Assembly (NCBI GenBank): GCA_963204915.1
Contig: CAUJHS010000050.1
Coordinates: 1 to 64,000 of the forward strand
DNA from: Planctomycetota bacterium
Lineage (GTDB): Bacteria; Planctomycetota; Planctomycetia; Pirellulales; Pirellulaceae
DNA length: 64,000 nucleotides
Direction of reading: 5' to 3'
Part shown: one piece after another, positions 24,911 to 33,575 of the stretch
How the letters are laid out: every line of letters starts with the position of its first letter
Numbering within the stretch: the first letter of the stretch is position 1
Made by a program: the position numbers and the translations under genes
Notes under the pieces: generated by a model
What the model saw: the letters and a program-made list of their open reading frames with translations, nothing else
The model's database searches: none
What the model was told of the DNA's origin: nothing

Positions 24911-25858
24911 ATGAACATCTGTTACGTAATCACGGGTGATAAGGGAAGCGACCGCTACCTGTGGATGGCGTCCGTCTCGATGTTGGCTATCAAACGCCTG
25001 CACCCAGAGGCTCACATCTCAGTTTTGTGCGATGACGTGAGCGCAAGTCACCTCCATCCGATCGATGCGTATCCGATTCTGGAACTTGCGGACAATGTCG
25101 ATGTCGTCCCGTGTCCGTACGCACAAGTTCGCGAACGGAATCGATTCGTAAAAACTTCGATGCGAAGCCGCTTGAAGGGTGATTTTCTTTATCTTGATGC
25201 GGACACGATCCCCATCCGACCCTTGGACTCCATTTTTCAAGTCGTCAGTAATGTTGGAGGCGTTCTGGAGTTCAATAAATCCGTAGATGAGCATTTTTTC
25301 CCAGAAGCATGGAATGAGCTTTACGCCTGTCTCGGGTGGAAGTACCCGACGTCCGTCTACGTTAACGGTGGGGTCTTGATGTTTCGCGACACGCCGCAAG
25401 CCCATCGATTTGGCGAGGAGTGGCACCGTAGGTGGATACAGTCTCGTGATGCTGGGGTTTCGTCGGACCAGCCGTCACTTAACAGCGCGCTGTTCGAAAG
25501 TGGAGTTGATGTTACCCTACTTTCCAATGCGGACAACGCCATGGTTTTAATGGAGCCGTGGCGGTTTCGTGGGTGCAGAGTCGCACATTTTTTTGAGTCG
25601 AATGAAGTAGGCGGCACGCTCATGACGTACCTGGTGCGCCGCTTAATGGAAACGGGACGATTCGACGAAACCGCAATCGAACGTTGTATTGCCGAGGGCC
25701 ATCCTTGGATGCCAGATTGTGAAGCATGGCAGTTGTGGCGTTCACGCAATTATTTTCGAGCGGTGGTCGCGAAAGGTCGGCAATCTGCGCGTCGTTGCTT
25801 CGACGCAACGCTGCGTAGAGGTGAACAAAATTCTGGGAATTTAGGCAGCGCACGCTAG
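24911..25858 (+). CDS. GT8-like nucleotide-sugar glycosyltransferase (GT-A fold)
   Basis: 315 residues. GT-A type N-terminus (NICYVITGDKGSDRYLWMA), then FLYLDADTIPIRP with a DAD metal-binding triad at 96-98, YVNGGVLMFRDT and SSDQPSLNSALF, a pattern typical of GT8 and related families. The donor is unknown. The stop codon TAG (25856-25858) is made of the TA target of the IS630 element plus its first base; without the insertion the next base would also be G, so the protein end is unchanged. Confidence 0.8.
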   Translation: MNICYVITGDKGSDRYLWMASVSMLAIKRLHPEAHISVLCDDVSASHLHPIDAYPILELADNVDVVPCPYAQVRERNRFVKTSMRSRLKGDFLYLDADTIPIRPLDSIFQVVSNVGGVLEFNKSVDEHFFPEAWNELYACLGWKYPTSVYVNGGVLMFRDTPQAHRFGEEWHRRWIQSRDAGVSSDQPSLNSALFESGVDVTLLSNADNAMVLMEPWRFRGCRVAHFFESNEVGGTLMTYLVRRLMETGRFDETAIERCIAEGHPWMPDCEAWQLWRSRNYFRAVVAKGRQSARRCFDATLRRGEQNSGNLGSAR

Positions 25859-25885
25859 TGCTTTGTGACAGCTAGGAATTAGGGT
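25858..25885 (+). repeat. Left terminal inverted repeat of the IS630 element
   Basis: Starts GTGCTTTGTGAC and includes TTAGGGT at its inner end, which is also present in the right repeat. Confidence 0.85.
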
Positions 25886-25935
25886 TGGTGTAAGCGGGGT
25901 TTTCGTGGAAACTTTCTTTCAACAAGGAGGTTTCC

Positions 25936-26400
25936 ATGAACAAGAAGTATATCGTCGAATTGACGGATGACGAACGGTCCAGGCTCCAGGAAGTCGTCAA
26001 GAAACTCAAAGGCGCCAGTCAGAAACTTAAGCGGGCCAACATTCTGTTCAAAACGGATGCGGGCTGGACGGATACGCGAATTGCCGAAGCTTTGGACTGT
26101 CGCACGAAAACGGTCGAAAACGTGCGTCAACGATTTGTCGAACTGGGGTTCGAGATCGCGCTCCACGGCAAGAAGCGAGAGACGCCCCCCACGAAAAAGC
26201 TGCTCGACGGCGAGCAAGAGGCGAAGATCATTGCCCTGCGACTGAGTGCGCCTCCGGCGGGTTACGGAAAATGGACACTGCGGTTGCTGGCTCGCAAGGT
26301 GGTGGAGCTGGAGATTACCGATGCGGTGAGTTACCAAACGGTGCGCCGCACGTTGAAAAAAACGGGATGGGAACCAAGCGCGCGATCCAATACTGGGTGA
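25936..26400 (+). CDS. IS630 transposase, frame A (HTH part)
   Basis: 154 residues: a helix-turn-helix/winged-helix DNA-binding region, with GWTDTRIAEALDCRTKTVEN as the HTH and PAGYGKWTLRLLARKVVEL, then YQTVRRTLKKTGWEPS. AAGGAGG lies 7 bases before the ATG. Frame A ends before the catalytic core; a -1 shift into frame B is needed for full-length transposase, and a run of seven A at 26356-26362 is in the right place. Confidence 0.85.
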   Translation: MNKKYIVELTDDERSRLQEVVKKLKGASQKLKRANILFKTDAGWTDTRIAEALDCRTKTVENVRQRFVELGFEIALHGKKRETPPTKKLLDGEQEAKIIALRLSAPPAGYGKWTLRLLARKVVELEITDAVSYQTVRRTLKKTGWEPSARSNTG

Positions 26401-27065
26401 TTCCTCCCGAAGGGGATGGCGAGTTTGTGGCCCACATGGAAGACGTGTTGGACGTTTATTCCCGACCTTACGACTCCCAAGTTCCCGTGCTGTGCATGGA
26501 CGAGCAACCGGTGCAGTTGGTCGAAGAGGTCAAGACTCCGATCGCGGCGACCAAGAGGCATCCTCGGCGTGTGGACTACGAGTACCGGCGCGCGGGCGTG
26601 GCGAACATCTTCATGTTTGCGGAACCGCTCGCGGGATGGCGGCACGTTTCAGTTCGCGACCGGAAGACCAAAGTCGATTGGGCCCTCGAGATGGCCGACC
26701 TGTTGGAAGGTCGTTACGCCCCTTGTGAAAAGGTGATCGTGGTCTGCGACAATCTCAACACGCACACCCCGGGCGCCTTCTACGAAACCTTTGAGCCTGA
26801 GCGAGCACGCGCCTTGGTGAGCCGCATCGAGTTCCACTACACGCCCAAACACGGCAGTTGGTTGAACATCGCCGAGAACGAACTGAGCAGCATGACCCGC
26901 CAATGCATCGCCGGACGGCGAATCGCCAGTTCCCAGAAACTCCGGCAGGAAACAACCGCCTGGCACGAAGACGTCAACCAACTACAACGCGGCGTCGATT
27001 GGCAGATGCAAATTGACGATGCCCGCACCAAGCTAAAGTCGATCTACCCTAAAATCAAGACGTAA
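26271..27065 (+). CDS. IS630 transposase, frame B (DDE catalytic part)
   Basis: The useful part starts near 26,360 (NGMGTKRAIQYWVIPPEGDG) and carries all three catalytic acids: Asp in VLCMDEQP, Asp in VVCDNLNTHTPG, Glu in SWLNIAENELSS. It has no good start codon of its own and reads in the -1 frame relative to frame A. Expected to be expressed as an A-B fusion through slippage on the A7 run. No stops interrupt it, so the element may still be mobile. Confidence 0.85.
   Translation: MDTAVAGSQGGGAGDYRCGELPNGAPHVEKNGMGTKRAIQYWVIPPEGDGEFVAHMEDVLDVYSRPYDSQVPVLCMDEQPVQLVEEVKTPIAATKRHPRRVDYEYRRAGVANIFMFAEPLAGWRHVSVRDRKTKVDWALEMADLLEGRYAPCEKVIVVCDNLNTHTPGAFYETFEPERARALVSRIEFHYTPKHGSWLNIAENELSSMTRQCIAGRRIASSQKLRQETTAWHEDVNQLQRGVDWQMQIDDARTKLKSIYPKIKT
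26356..26362 (+). promoter_or_regulatory. A7 slippery run joining the two IS630 transposase frames
   Basis: Read as TTG AAA AAA ACG in frame A. Slipping back one base continues in frame B as AAC GGG ATG GGA, giving conserved transposase sequence on both sides. Ribosomal or transcriptional slippage would both work. Confidence 0.6.
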
Positions 27066-27073
27066 CAAAGCAC
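27046..27073 (-). repeat. Right terminal inverted repeat of the IS630 element
   Basis: Read inward it starts GTGCTTTGTTAC and includes TTAGGGT; the outer nine bases are identical to the left repeat. Confidence 0.85.
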
Positions 27074-27091
27074 TAGTCGCTGGTCGCAAGC

Positions 27092-29374
27092 GTGAAGTCA
27101 TTGACTGCGAAGAATACGATAAACGCAGCGTCTCGGCCCGAAGCGAGCGCCATTTCCGTTGCTAACCGACGTGAACCACTTGCCGTCGCCGTAATCGGTT
27201 GTGGCGCTGTTGCCCGACAAATGCATCTTCCCGTGCTTGCGGGGCATGAAAATATTCGTTTGGCGGCGTTAGTCGACCGTGATCGTTCTCGCGCAGAAAC
27301 AGTTGCTAGGGAATTTGGCGTTGGGGCAGTTTTTACGGACGCAAGTGAACTGAAGGCTGCGATGATCGCGGGCGCCATTATTGCGACACCGCCATCGCAC
27401 CATGCGCCGTGTTGCATTAACTTGATGCAAAGTGGCATTCACGTGCTTGTTGAAAAGCCGATGGCGACGCGTTATGCCGACGCGGTCGAGATGGTAAAGG
27501 TTGCCGAAGAGCATGGAGTTGTGCTTAACGTCGGCGTGTTTCGACGACTTTATCCCAGTTTGCGGCTGTTAAGGGGTTTGTTAGAGAGCGAGTATTTGGG
27601 GCGGCCACGTTCTTTCAGCTTGCGTAGCGGGGCAATATATGGTTGGGATGCCGCTACTCTGGGCAATTTGCAGAAGGACCTGGCGGGTGGCGGGATTTTG
27701 ATGGACATGGGGCCGCACCATCTCGACCAATTGTTGGCGATCTTCGATGGGCCGGGCGAGGTGCTGCGGTATCGCGACGACGCTGTTGGCGGTTGCGAAG
27801 CAAACTGCGAGGTTGCGGCTCGGTTTTGGTATCAGGGCTCGCCGGTTGAAGGGGAGATGGTTCTCAGCCGAACCCGATCGCTGCGCAACAGCCTGAAGAT
27901 CGAGTGTGAACGAGGTTTTTTTGAAGTTGAATTCAGCGAGCGCTTTCGCGTCCGTGTCGTTCCTGACGAGTTGGCAGCGAAGGATGTCTTTGACGGGTCA
28001 GAACGGCCAATTCATTTTAATGCTGAATGGGAAGCTGAGCCTCAGACCGACTGGTATCAATCGTTTCGTACGCAGATTGACGATTGGCTCAACGCAATAC
28101 TGCAAGGCAAAACAGGACGACTTTCGGGCAAAAGTTGCTTGCCTTCGATGAAGCTCATTGACGAGTGTTACGAACGCAAAGTGCCTCTCCCACAGCGGTG
28201 GGCGGAGAGGTCAGTTTTTCGGGCAGTCGTGCCAAAAGTCCGGCGCGTTTTGATTACCGGAGCGTCGGGATTTATTGGATGCCGCTTGGCGGAAGCAATC
28301 TCGCAAAACGGTGGTTGTGAAGTACGTGCGATGGTCCGTAAACCAGCGCATGCGGCCCGGCTTGCAAGGCTGGGAGTAAAAATGATTCAGGTCGATTTGC
28401 GCAATCGCGAGCAGGTTCGGGCAGCGCTCGAGGACTGCAACGCGGTCGTCCATTGCGCGGTTGGAACCGACTACTGGAGCCGCAGGGCGGTCGCGGATGT
28501 GACGATCGGCGGCACGAGAAACTTGTTAGATGCGGCGTTGGAAACGGGTGTAAAGCGATTCGTACATTTGAGCAGCATTGCGGTCCACGACGATCGATTG
28601 AGGGGCGTACTCAATGAAGACTCGCCTGTCGTTCCTAGAAAGCATGACCACTACGGTCGCACGAAATTGCACGCAGAACGACTCGTCCAGCAATTTGCGG
28701 CGAAAGGTCTCCCAGCCGTCATTCTTCGCCCGGGTTGTGTATACGGTCCCTACGGATCAACATTTACAATCCGCCCCCTCGAGGCGTTGGAGGCGGGGCA
28801 GTTGATTTTGTGCGGTTCTGCTGATACCCCCGCGAACACAGTATTCGTCGACAACTTAGTGGAAGCGATTCTCCGATCTCTCGAAAGGGCCGAAGAATTA
28901 GCTGGCGAGGTTTTCACCATTGGTGACGACGACTCAGTAACCTGGGGCGAATTCTACGGTTTTTTCGCAGGGGCGTTGAACAAGCCCTTGAGATACGAAG
29001 CCACTCAGCGACACGCTGGGCGTTCATCGGCGTTGCGGCGAATGGGCGGGCTTACCGATATCCTAGTTTCCACCGAATTTCGGGGCTTGGCGCGTAAAGC
29101 ATTGGATACGAAGCCACTTGGCTCCCCTTTTCGCTGGTTACTCGATCGTTCGCCAACCGTCGCCGGTTGGCTCAAGACGCGTTTGGGAGGAGGTGGTGCA
29201 ACGATTTATCGTCCGCAGACTGGATCGAAAACTCCCGAAATACGCATCACACCCCGTTTTGCGGAGATCCAGTTGGACAAGGCAGAGCGACTACTTGCGT
29301 ACCGACCGTTGGTTTCCGGTGCAGAGGCTCGCGCTCTAACCCTTGAATGGTGGCGTGAGTGGCGGTCGCAATGA
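27092..29374 (+). CDS. Fusion of Gfo/Idh/MocA oxidoreductase and NAD-dependent epimerase/dehydratase
   Basis: 760 residues. Residues of about 30-375 are a Gfo/Idh/MocA dehydrogenase: VAVIGCGAVARQ (nucleotide site 36-41), VLVEKPMATRYADA (EKP 121-123) and GILMDMGPHHLDQL. Residues 384-760 are an extended SDR: VLITGASGFIGCRL (389-396), HLSSIAVHDD, catalytic Y521-x3-K525 in HYGRTKLHAE, and a 3-beta-HSD-like ending. The two halves could carry out successive oxidation and epimerisation or reduction steps on one nucleotide sugar. It begins with GTG 27092, only 17 bases after the IS630 end, without a clear ribosome site, so its native leader may have been displaced by the insertion. Confidence 0.85.
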   Translation: MKSLTAKNTINAASRPEASAISVANRREPLAVAVIGCGAVARQMHLPVLAGHENIRLAALVDRDRSRAETVAREFGVGAVFTDASELKAAMIAGAIIATPPSHHAPCCINLMQSGIHVLVEKPMATRYADAVEMVKVAEEHGVVLNVGVFRRLYPSLRLLRGLLESEYLGRPRSFSLRSGAIYGWDAATLGNLQKDLAGGGILMDMGPHHLDQLLAIFDGPGEVLRYRDDAVGGCEANCEVAARFWYQGSPVEGEMVLSRTRSLRNSLKIECERGFFEVEFSERFRVRVVPDELAAKDVFDGSERPIHFNAEWEAEPQTDWYQSFRTQIDDWLNAILQGKTGRLSGKSCLPSMKLIDECYERKVPLPQRWAERSVFRAVVPKVRRVLITGASGFIGCRLAEAISQNGGCEVRAMVRKPAHAARLARLGVKMIQVDLRNREQVRAALEDCNAVVHCAVGTDYWSRRAVADVTIGGTRNLLDAALETGVKRFVHLSSIAVHDDRLRGVLNEDSPVVPRKHDHYGRTKLHAERLVQQFAAKGLPAVILRPGCVYGPYGSTFTIRPLEALEAGQLILCGSADTPANTVFVDNLVEAILRSLERAEELAGEVFTIGDDDSVTWGEFYGFFAGALNKPLRYEATQRHAGRSSALRRMGGLTDILVSTEFRGLARKALDTKPLGSPFRWLLDRSPTVAGWLKTRLGGGGATIYRPQTGSKTPEIRITPRFAEIQLDKAERLLAYRPLVSGAEARALTLEWWREWRSQ

Positions 29375-29396
29375 GAGACTCATTTTCAACGCATTC

Positions 29397-30395
29397 ATGC
29401 CCAGCGTAAGTATTATTCTACCGACGTACAATCGGGCGAAGTTTCTGCCAGAAGCGTTTGCTGCGATTGCCGCGCAGACGTTTAGTGACTGGGAGCTGAT
29501 CATTGTTGATGACGGCAGCTCGGATGGTACGGAGGAAATTGTAAAGCGTTTGACGGCGGATTTCGTGCAGCCGGTGCAATATTTCTATCAAGAAAACCAA
29601 GGTGCCTACGGGGCCCGCAATACCGGACTAGATCACGCCACCGGAAAGTACATCGCCTTTTACGACAGCGACGATCTGTGGCTGCCCCATCATCTGAAAG
29701 ATTGTGTGGAGGCCTTAGAGGCGAATGAAGATGTGGATTGGGTCTACGGCGCCTGCCGGATGGTGAATTTTTTGACTGGTCAAGTCATTGCAAAATCCAC
29801 GTTCTACGAGAATGACTGCCCACGGCCATTCCTGAAACTAAGGACCCGACTCGCGGGAAAACTCCGCATCATCGACGATGAGCGAGTTGTTGAATGCGCA
29901 ATCTCACATGGTACCTATAACGGATTGCAGAACTCGGTGATGCGTCGTCGAATCTTTGACGGCGTGCGATTCGAAGCTAAAAGCCGCAACGAAGCGGAAG
30001 ATCAGCTGTTCGTGATTTCTAGCCTGCGCCACGGATTTCGGTTAGCGTTCATCGACGCAGTGCACGTGCATTATCGGGTTCACGATGCAAATTCGTCCGC
30101 TGCGGGAAGTACGAAATTTGATGAACGACAGCAGCGCGTTCTGCAGTTGTTGGCGACGGGTTACGAACGCCTTCTTTCGGAACCAGGATGGGGTATCCGG
30201 GAACGCCGGGCGCTGCGCCGACGTTTGATGCAAGAATACTTCTGGAAACTCGGCTATTCGACGCTGTGGATGAGCGGCCGCCGTAAGGATGCCCTTCGAA
30301 TGTTCCGCCGAGGTATGGGGCACTGGCCGTGGGATTGGCGGTGTTGGAAAACGTATGTGTTGTCGAGTCTTCGGCAGGGAAGAATCGCTTCATGA
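29397..30395 (+). CDS. Glycosyltransferase family 2
   Basis: 332 residues from ATG 29397. The open frame from 29343 overlaps the previous gene, and the GT2 fold begins right at PSVSIILPTYNRAKFLP. Further motifs: LIIVDDGSSDGTEE, QGAYGARNTGLDHATGKY and the DxD-type FYDSDDLWLPHH. The C-terminal tail (RMFRRGMGHWPWDWRCWK) parallels the GT2 at 20.2 kb. Its stop overlaps the ATG of the next gene (ATGA). Confidence 0.9.
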   Translation: MPSVSIILPTYNRAKFLPEAFAAIAAQTFSDWELIIVDDGSSDGTEEIVKRLTADFVQPVQYFYQENQGAYGARNTGLDHATGKYIAFYDSDDLWLPHHLKDCVEALEANEDVDWVYGACRMVNFLTGQVIAKSTFYENDCPRPFLKLRTRLAGKLRIIDDERVVECAISHGTYNGLQNSVMRRRIFDGVRFEAKSRNEAEDQLFVISSLRHGFRLAFIDAVHVHYRVHDANSSAAGSTKFDERQQRVLQLLATGYERLLSEPGWGIRERRALRRRLMQEYFWKLGYSTLWMSGRRKDALRMFRRGMGHWPWDWRCWKTYVLSSLRQGRIAS

Positions 30396-31282
30396 ATATC
30401 GGAGTTTCAGCGATTTCGTTATTCGTGCGGCGTTTCCCGTTTGATGCAGGACGATGGCGGTTGATTCCGTACGCACTCAATGAATGCCAAAGAAGAATCA
30501 CAAAACCGACTATTCGGACTGTTCGCACACGCCATGGATTCAAAATGCGTATAGATGTGAGCGACTGGCTTGGCCGGCACATTTTCGTGATGGGCGAATA
30601 CGAGGCCTCGACGACCGTCGTTATAAAGACTTGTCTGAAGCGCGGGGATTCATTTGTTGACGTAGGTGCGAATGCCGGGTACTTCACGCTACTTGCATCG
30701 AAATGCGTCGGATCGGAAGGCCATGTTGTCAGTTTTGAACCGCTTCCGAGTGTTCGAGAATTGCTAATATCAAACCTGCAACTCAATCGTTTATCAAACT
30801 GTGAGATCTTTGACTTGGCGCTGTCGAATCGAGCGGAGGAATCCGAGTTCTTTGCTGGGCCCGTTTCTCACTACGGAGTTTCGTCGCTACGTTGTATTGA
30901 TGATTCGAGTGGAAGCATTCGAGTGCGTACAGCGCGAATGGACGGCATACTTCGAGGCGACCGAAAAATCGATTTAGTAAAGATAGATGTCGAAGGGGCG
31001 GAATGTCATGTGTTGGAGGGGATGAAGCAGATACTTCAGCAAAACCGTCCCGACATTGTGCTAGAAGTCTCCCCAAAGTATTTGGAAGGAATGGGTAAAT
31101 CAACAAGTGACTTAGATCTCATCCTTAGGTCAAATGGTTACAAATGCTACGCGATTGAGCATACAGGACTGCGTCCTCTCCAATCGCTCAGTTTGTATCC
31201 GGCGGCTCAATTCAATGCGTTTGCGACCGCGCGGAAATCAATGCCGAATGGTCTTAAGATTCTTGCGGATTTAAACGCGTAA
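30392..31282 (+). CDS. FkbM-family SAM methyltransferase
   Basis: 296 residues from ATG 30392, chosen because AGGGAAGA lies about 8 bases upstream and the start overlaps the GT2 stop. Motifs: SFVDVGANAGYFTLLAS (SAM loop), VVSFEPLPSVRELL, and KIDLVKIDVEGAECHVLEGM, the FkbM hallmark IDVEG. Members usually O-methylate sugars in antibiotics and surface glycans. Its stop overlaps the next start (TAATG). Confidence 0.9.
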   Translation: MNIGVSAISLFVRRFPFDAGRWRLIPYALNECQRRITKPTIRTVRTRHGFKMRIDVSDWLGRHIFVMGEYEASTTVVIKTCLKRGDSFVDVGANAGYFTLLASKCVGSEGHVVSFEPLPSVRELLISNLQLNRLSNCEIFDLALSNRAEESEFFAGPVSHYGVSSLRCIDDSSGSIRVRTARMDGILRGDRKIDLVKIDVEGAECHVLEGMKQILQQNRPDIVLEVSPKYLEGMGKSTSDLDLILRSNGYKCYAIEHTGLRPLQSLSLYPAAQFNAFATARKSMPNGLKILADLNA

Positions 31283-32415
31283 TGCTTCAAGTAGTCTTTC
31301 TCACGAATAACCCAAACCTTTGCAGCACTTCGCGTATCCTGCAGTCATGGTTACAGTTGGGGCGAGGGAGTGGGCTGCAGGGCGTGGTAATAGGGCGGCG
31401 CGACGGCGACCTGATCGGCTGGCTTTGCGCGAATGGATTTCCGTGTCAGACCAATCCCCTACCATGGCCCGAATGGTCGCGCCCGTGGACAAGCGGCTGG
31501 CATGCGATACGGGCTGCCAATTGGGCGCGTCACGCCGGGGTGGATGTGATTCATTGCAACGAGCACGATGTTTATCCTTTCGCGGCAGTTCTGAAACGAT
31601 TCTTAAGGAGACCGATCGTATGTCATGTTCGCTATAAGCTAGATCGAGGATTTGCCGAATGGGCGTTTGGCGGTCGGCGAGCGCCCGATGCCTTGTTGTG
31701 GACCTCGCATCAACAAAAAGCAGATTCTGCCGACGCAATTCTCGGGCTCGTTCCGGAATCGCGACAGCATGTGATTCGGTTAGGGATTGATCTGACACAC
31801 TTCGGAAACGACTTCCATTCCGGCCGAGGCTTACGAAGCAAGTGGGGCATTGGGCAAGACGAGATCGTAATTGGAATTCCTTCCCCTTTACGACCACGGA
31901 AACGGGTGGAGGACTTTATTGAGATCATTCGCCGCTTAGCTTCCAAACACGACAAGATCGTTGGACTGATCGCTGGTGGCGAAATCGCGGGTGACGAGGC
32001 TTATCGACAACGAATCGAACGTGAAATCGCCGAATGCGGGCTTGGTCGGCGGTTGCGGTGGATCGGATATCAAGAGCCAGTCGAACCCTTTCATCACGCG
32101 TGCGACATCTCGGTAAGCACGAGCGAATACGAAACGTTCGGAAACAGTGTCTGCGAAGCGATGGCCTGCGCGAAACCCGTGGCGGGCTATAGAGGCGGTT
32201 CGGTGGCGGAAGTTGTCGGCGACGCGGGTTTAATCGTAGAAACCGGTGACCTCGGTGAGTTGACTGCAGCGGTAGAACGCCTGGTCATCGACACCGAGTT
32301 GCGAAGGGATCTGGGAATCCGCGCAAAGAAACGCGTAGCGGCAGAGTTCGACCCGGCGAATAGTCTACAGCAACTTTTGGGGATTTATCGTTCGCTTCTG
32401 GATACGAAGAATTGA
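31282..32415 (+). CDS. GT4 glycosyltransferase
   Basis: 377 residues, GT-B fold. The N-terminal half includes VDVIHCNEHDVYPFA; the C-terminal half has VIGIPSPLRPRKRVEDFIE and the donor-binding SEYETFGNSVCEAMACAKPV with the E-x7-E pair, then GGSVAEVVGDAG. Overlaps the preceding gene by one base. Linkage unknown. Confidence 0.9.
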   Translation: MLQVVFLTNNPNLCSTSRILQSWLQLGRGSGLQGVVIGRRDGDLIGWLCANGFPCQTNPLPWPEWSRPWTSGWHAIRAANWARHAGVDVIHCNEHDVYPFAAVLKRFLRRPIVCHVRYKLDRGFAEWAFGGRRAPDALLWTSHQQKADSADAILGLVPESRQHVIRLGIDLTHFGNDFHSGRGLRSKWGIGQDEIVIGIPSPLRPRKRVEDFIEIIRRLASKHDKIVGLIAGGEIAGDEAYRQRIEREIAECGLGRRLRWIGYQEPVEPFHHACDISVSTSEYETFGNSVCEAMACAKPVAGYRGGSVAEVVGDAGLIVETGDLGELTAAVERLVIDTELRRDLGIRAKKRVAAEFDPANSLQQLLGIYRSLLDTKN

Positions 32416-32426
32416 ACAATCGAGAT

Positions 32427-32441
32427 AAGGAGACTCGTTTG
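32427..32441 (+). promoter_or_regulatory. Shine-Dalgarno site that fixes a TTG start
   Basis: AAGGAG at 32427-32432, then 6 bases, then TTG at 32439. The alternative TTG at 32412 overlaps the previous stop and has no such site. Confidence 0.65.
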
Positions 32442-33575
32442 AAAGTTTGTTTGGCTTCGTGGTCGCCGTTTGTGGGTGGGGCGGAAGTAGCAGTTGAGCG
32501 TTTGGCGTTGGGATTGAAAGACACGGGGTGTGACGTGTTGTTGGTGGTGGGAACGGAGGGGGAGGCGCTGGAGCGGTTTCAGAGGGCGGGATTGCGGTGT
32601 GTCGTCTGCCCGCAACAGTTTACGGATAAGTTGGGATGGCTGAAGTACCGCCGCTCGCGGAATCGGCTGGTCGAAATTTTGCGCCGGGAGCAGCCCAATC
32701 TCGTTCACAGCAATGATTTGCCAACCAGTCAAATGGTAGGTGATGCGGCGCGTCGGGCCGGCATACCGCATGTTTGTCATCATCGCTTTGTATTTGACGG
32801 ACCGGCCATTGATTGGATGAACAAGTTTGGCGCTCACCGACATTTGTTTGTGTCGCGAGCGTTGATGGATGAGTTGTGCGCCAACTCTCCCGAGTTGTCG
32901 GCGTGCGAGCGCGCCGTGGTGTATGATGGATTGCCCCTTCCGAAGACCCCCACTGAGGAAGACCGCGATTCGGCGCGAGCGGAACTTGGTTTGCCTCGCG
33001 AAAAGCAGATGGTGTTATTTGCTGGTCAAATCATCGAACGCAAGGGTGTCGCCGATCTGCTCCATGCCTGGGCTCAACTCGATCCGTCGTGGAGAGCCAA
33101 GGCGGATTTGTACATCATCGGGGACGACCTAGCGGGCGATGGAGCCTATCGGCGTGAGATGCAACGACTAGACGGCGACTTGCACTGCGGCGCCCATTTC
33201 ATGGGCTTCCAGAAAAATGTCGATCGATGGTTAACCGCGTGTAATCTCATCATGGTACCTTCGCATGTGGAACCACTGGGAAATGCGACACTCGAAGCGA
33301 TGGCGCATGCTCGGCCCGTCATTGGGGGAAATGTGGGCGGTATTCCGGAAATGATCCTCCATGAGCAAACCGGCCTATTGGCTCCACCCAAGAATCCGTT
33401 CGAGTTGACGAAGGCGATTACGCGACTGTTATGCGAACCGTCGACGGCTGCGGCTTTTGGTCAAGCTGCACGACGTCGATGCGAAGAACTCTTCAGTCTT
33501 CGCGCGCATACGGAGAGCGTTTTAGCCCAGTATGACCTAGTGCTTGCTCACGCAAACGTATCGTCGAGGACATGA
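32439..33575 (+). CDS. GT4 glycosyltransferase
   Basis: 378 residues starting at TTG 32439, placed by the AAGGAG just upstream and because the GT-B fold begins at once with KVCLASWSPFVGGAEVAVERL. The C-terminal half has VLFAGQIIERKGVADLLHAW and SHVEPLGNATLEAMAHARPV (E-x7-E) with GGNVGGIPEMI. The stop overlaps the next ATG (ATGA), indicating translational coupling. Confidence 0.9.
   Translation: MKVCLASWSPFVGGAEVAVERLALGLKDTGCDVLLVVGTEGEALERFQRAGLRCVVCPQQFTDKLGWLKYRRSRNRLVEILRREQPNLVHSNDLPTSQMVGDAARRAGIPHVCHHRFVFDGPAIDWMNKFGAHRHLFVSRALMDELCANSPELSACERAVVYDGLPLPKTPTEEDRDSARAELGLPREKQMVLFAGQIIERKGVADLLHAWAQLDPSWRAKADLYIIGDDLAGDGAYRREMQRLDGDLHCGAHFMGFQKNVDRWLTACNLIMVPSHVEPLGNATLEAMAHARPVIGGNVGGIPEMILHEQTGLLAPPKNPFELTKAITRLLCEPSTAAAFGQAARRRCEELFSLRAHTESVLAQYDLVLAHANVSSRT

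Larger units (their letters stand above)
25856..27075 (+). mobile_element. IS630-family insertion sequence, apparently intact
   Basis: The element runs 25858-27073 (1216 bases) and is flanked by TA on both sides (25856-25857 and 27074-27075), the usual TA target duplication of IS630/Tc1 elements. The terminal inverted repeats begin GTGCTTTGT perfectly and extend imperfectly to about 28 bases (21 of 28 matching by my alignment), at 25858-25885 and 27046-27073. It carries two overlapping transposase frames. It lies between the GT8-like gene and the Gfo/epimerase fusion, and would interrupt read-through between them unless an outward promoter exists. Confidence 0.92.

Noticed and set aside
25846-25858. 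IS630 insertion as truncation of the GT8-like protein
   Set aside because: The codon would be TAG at the same position without the element, so the protein is not shortened.
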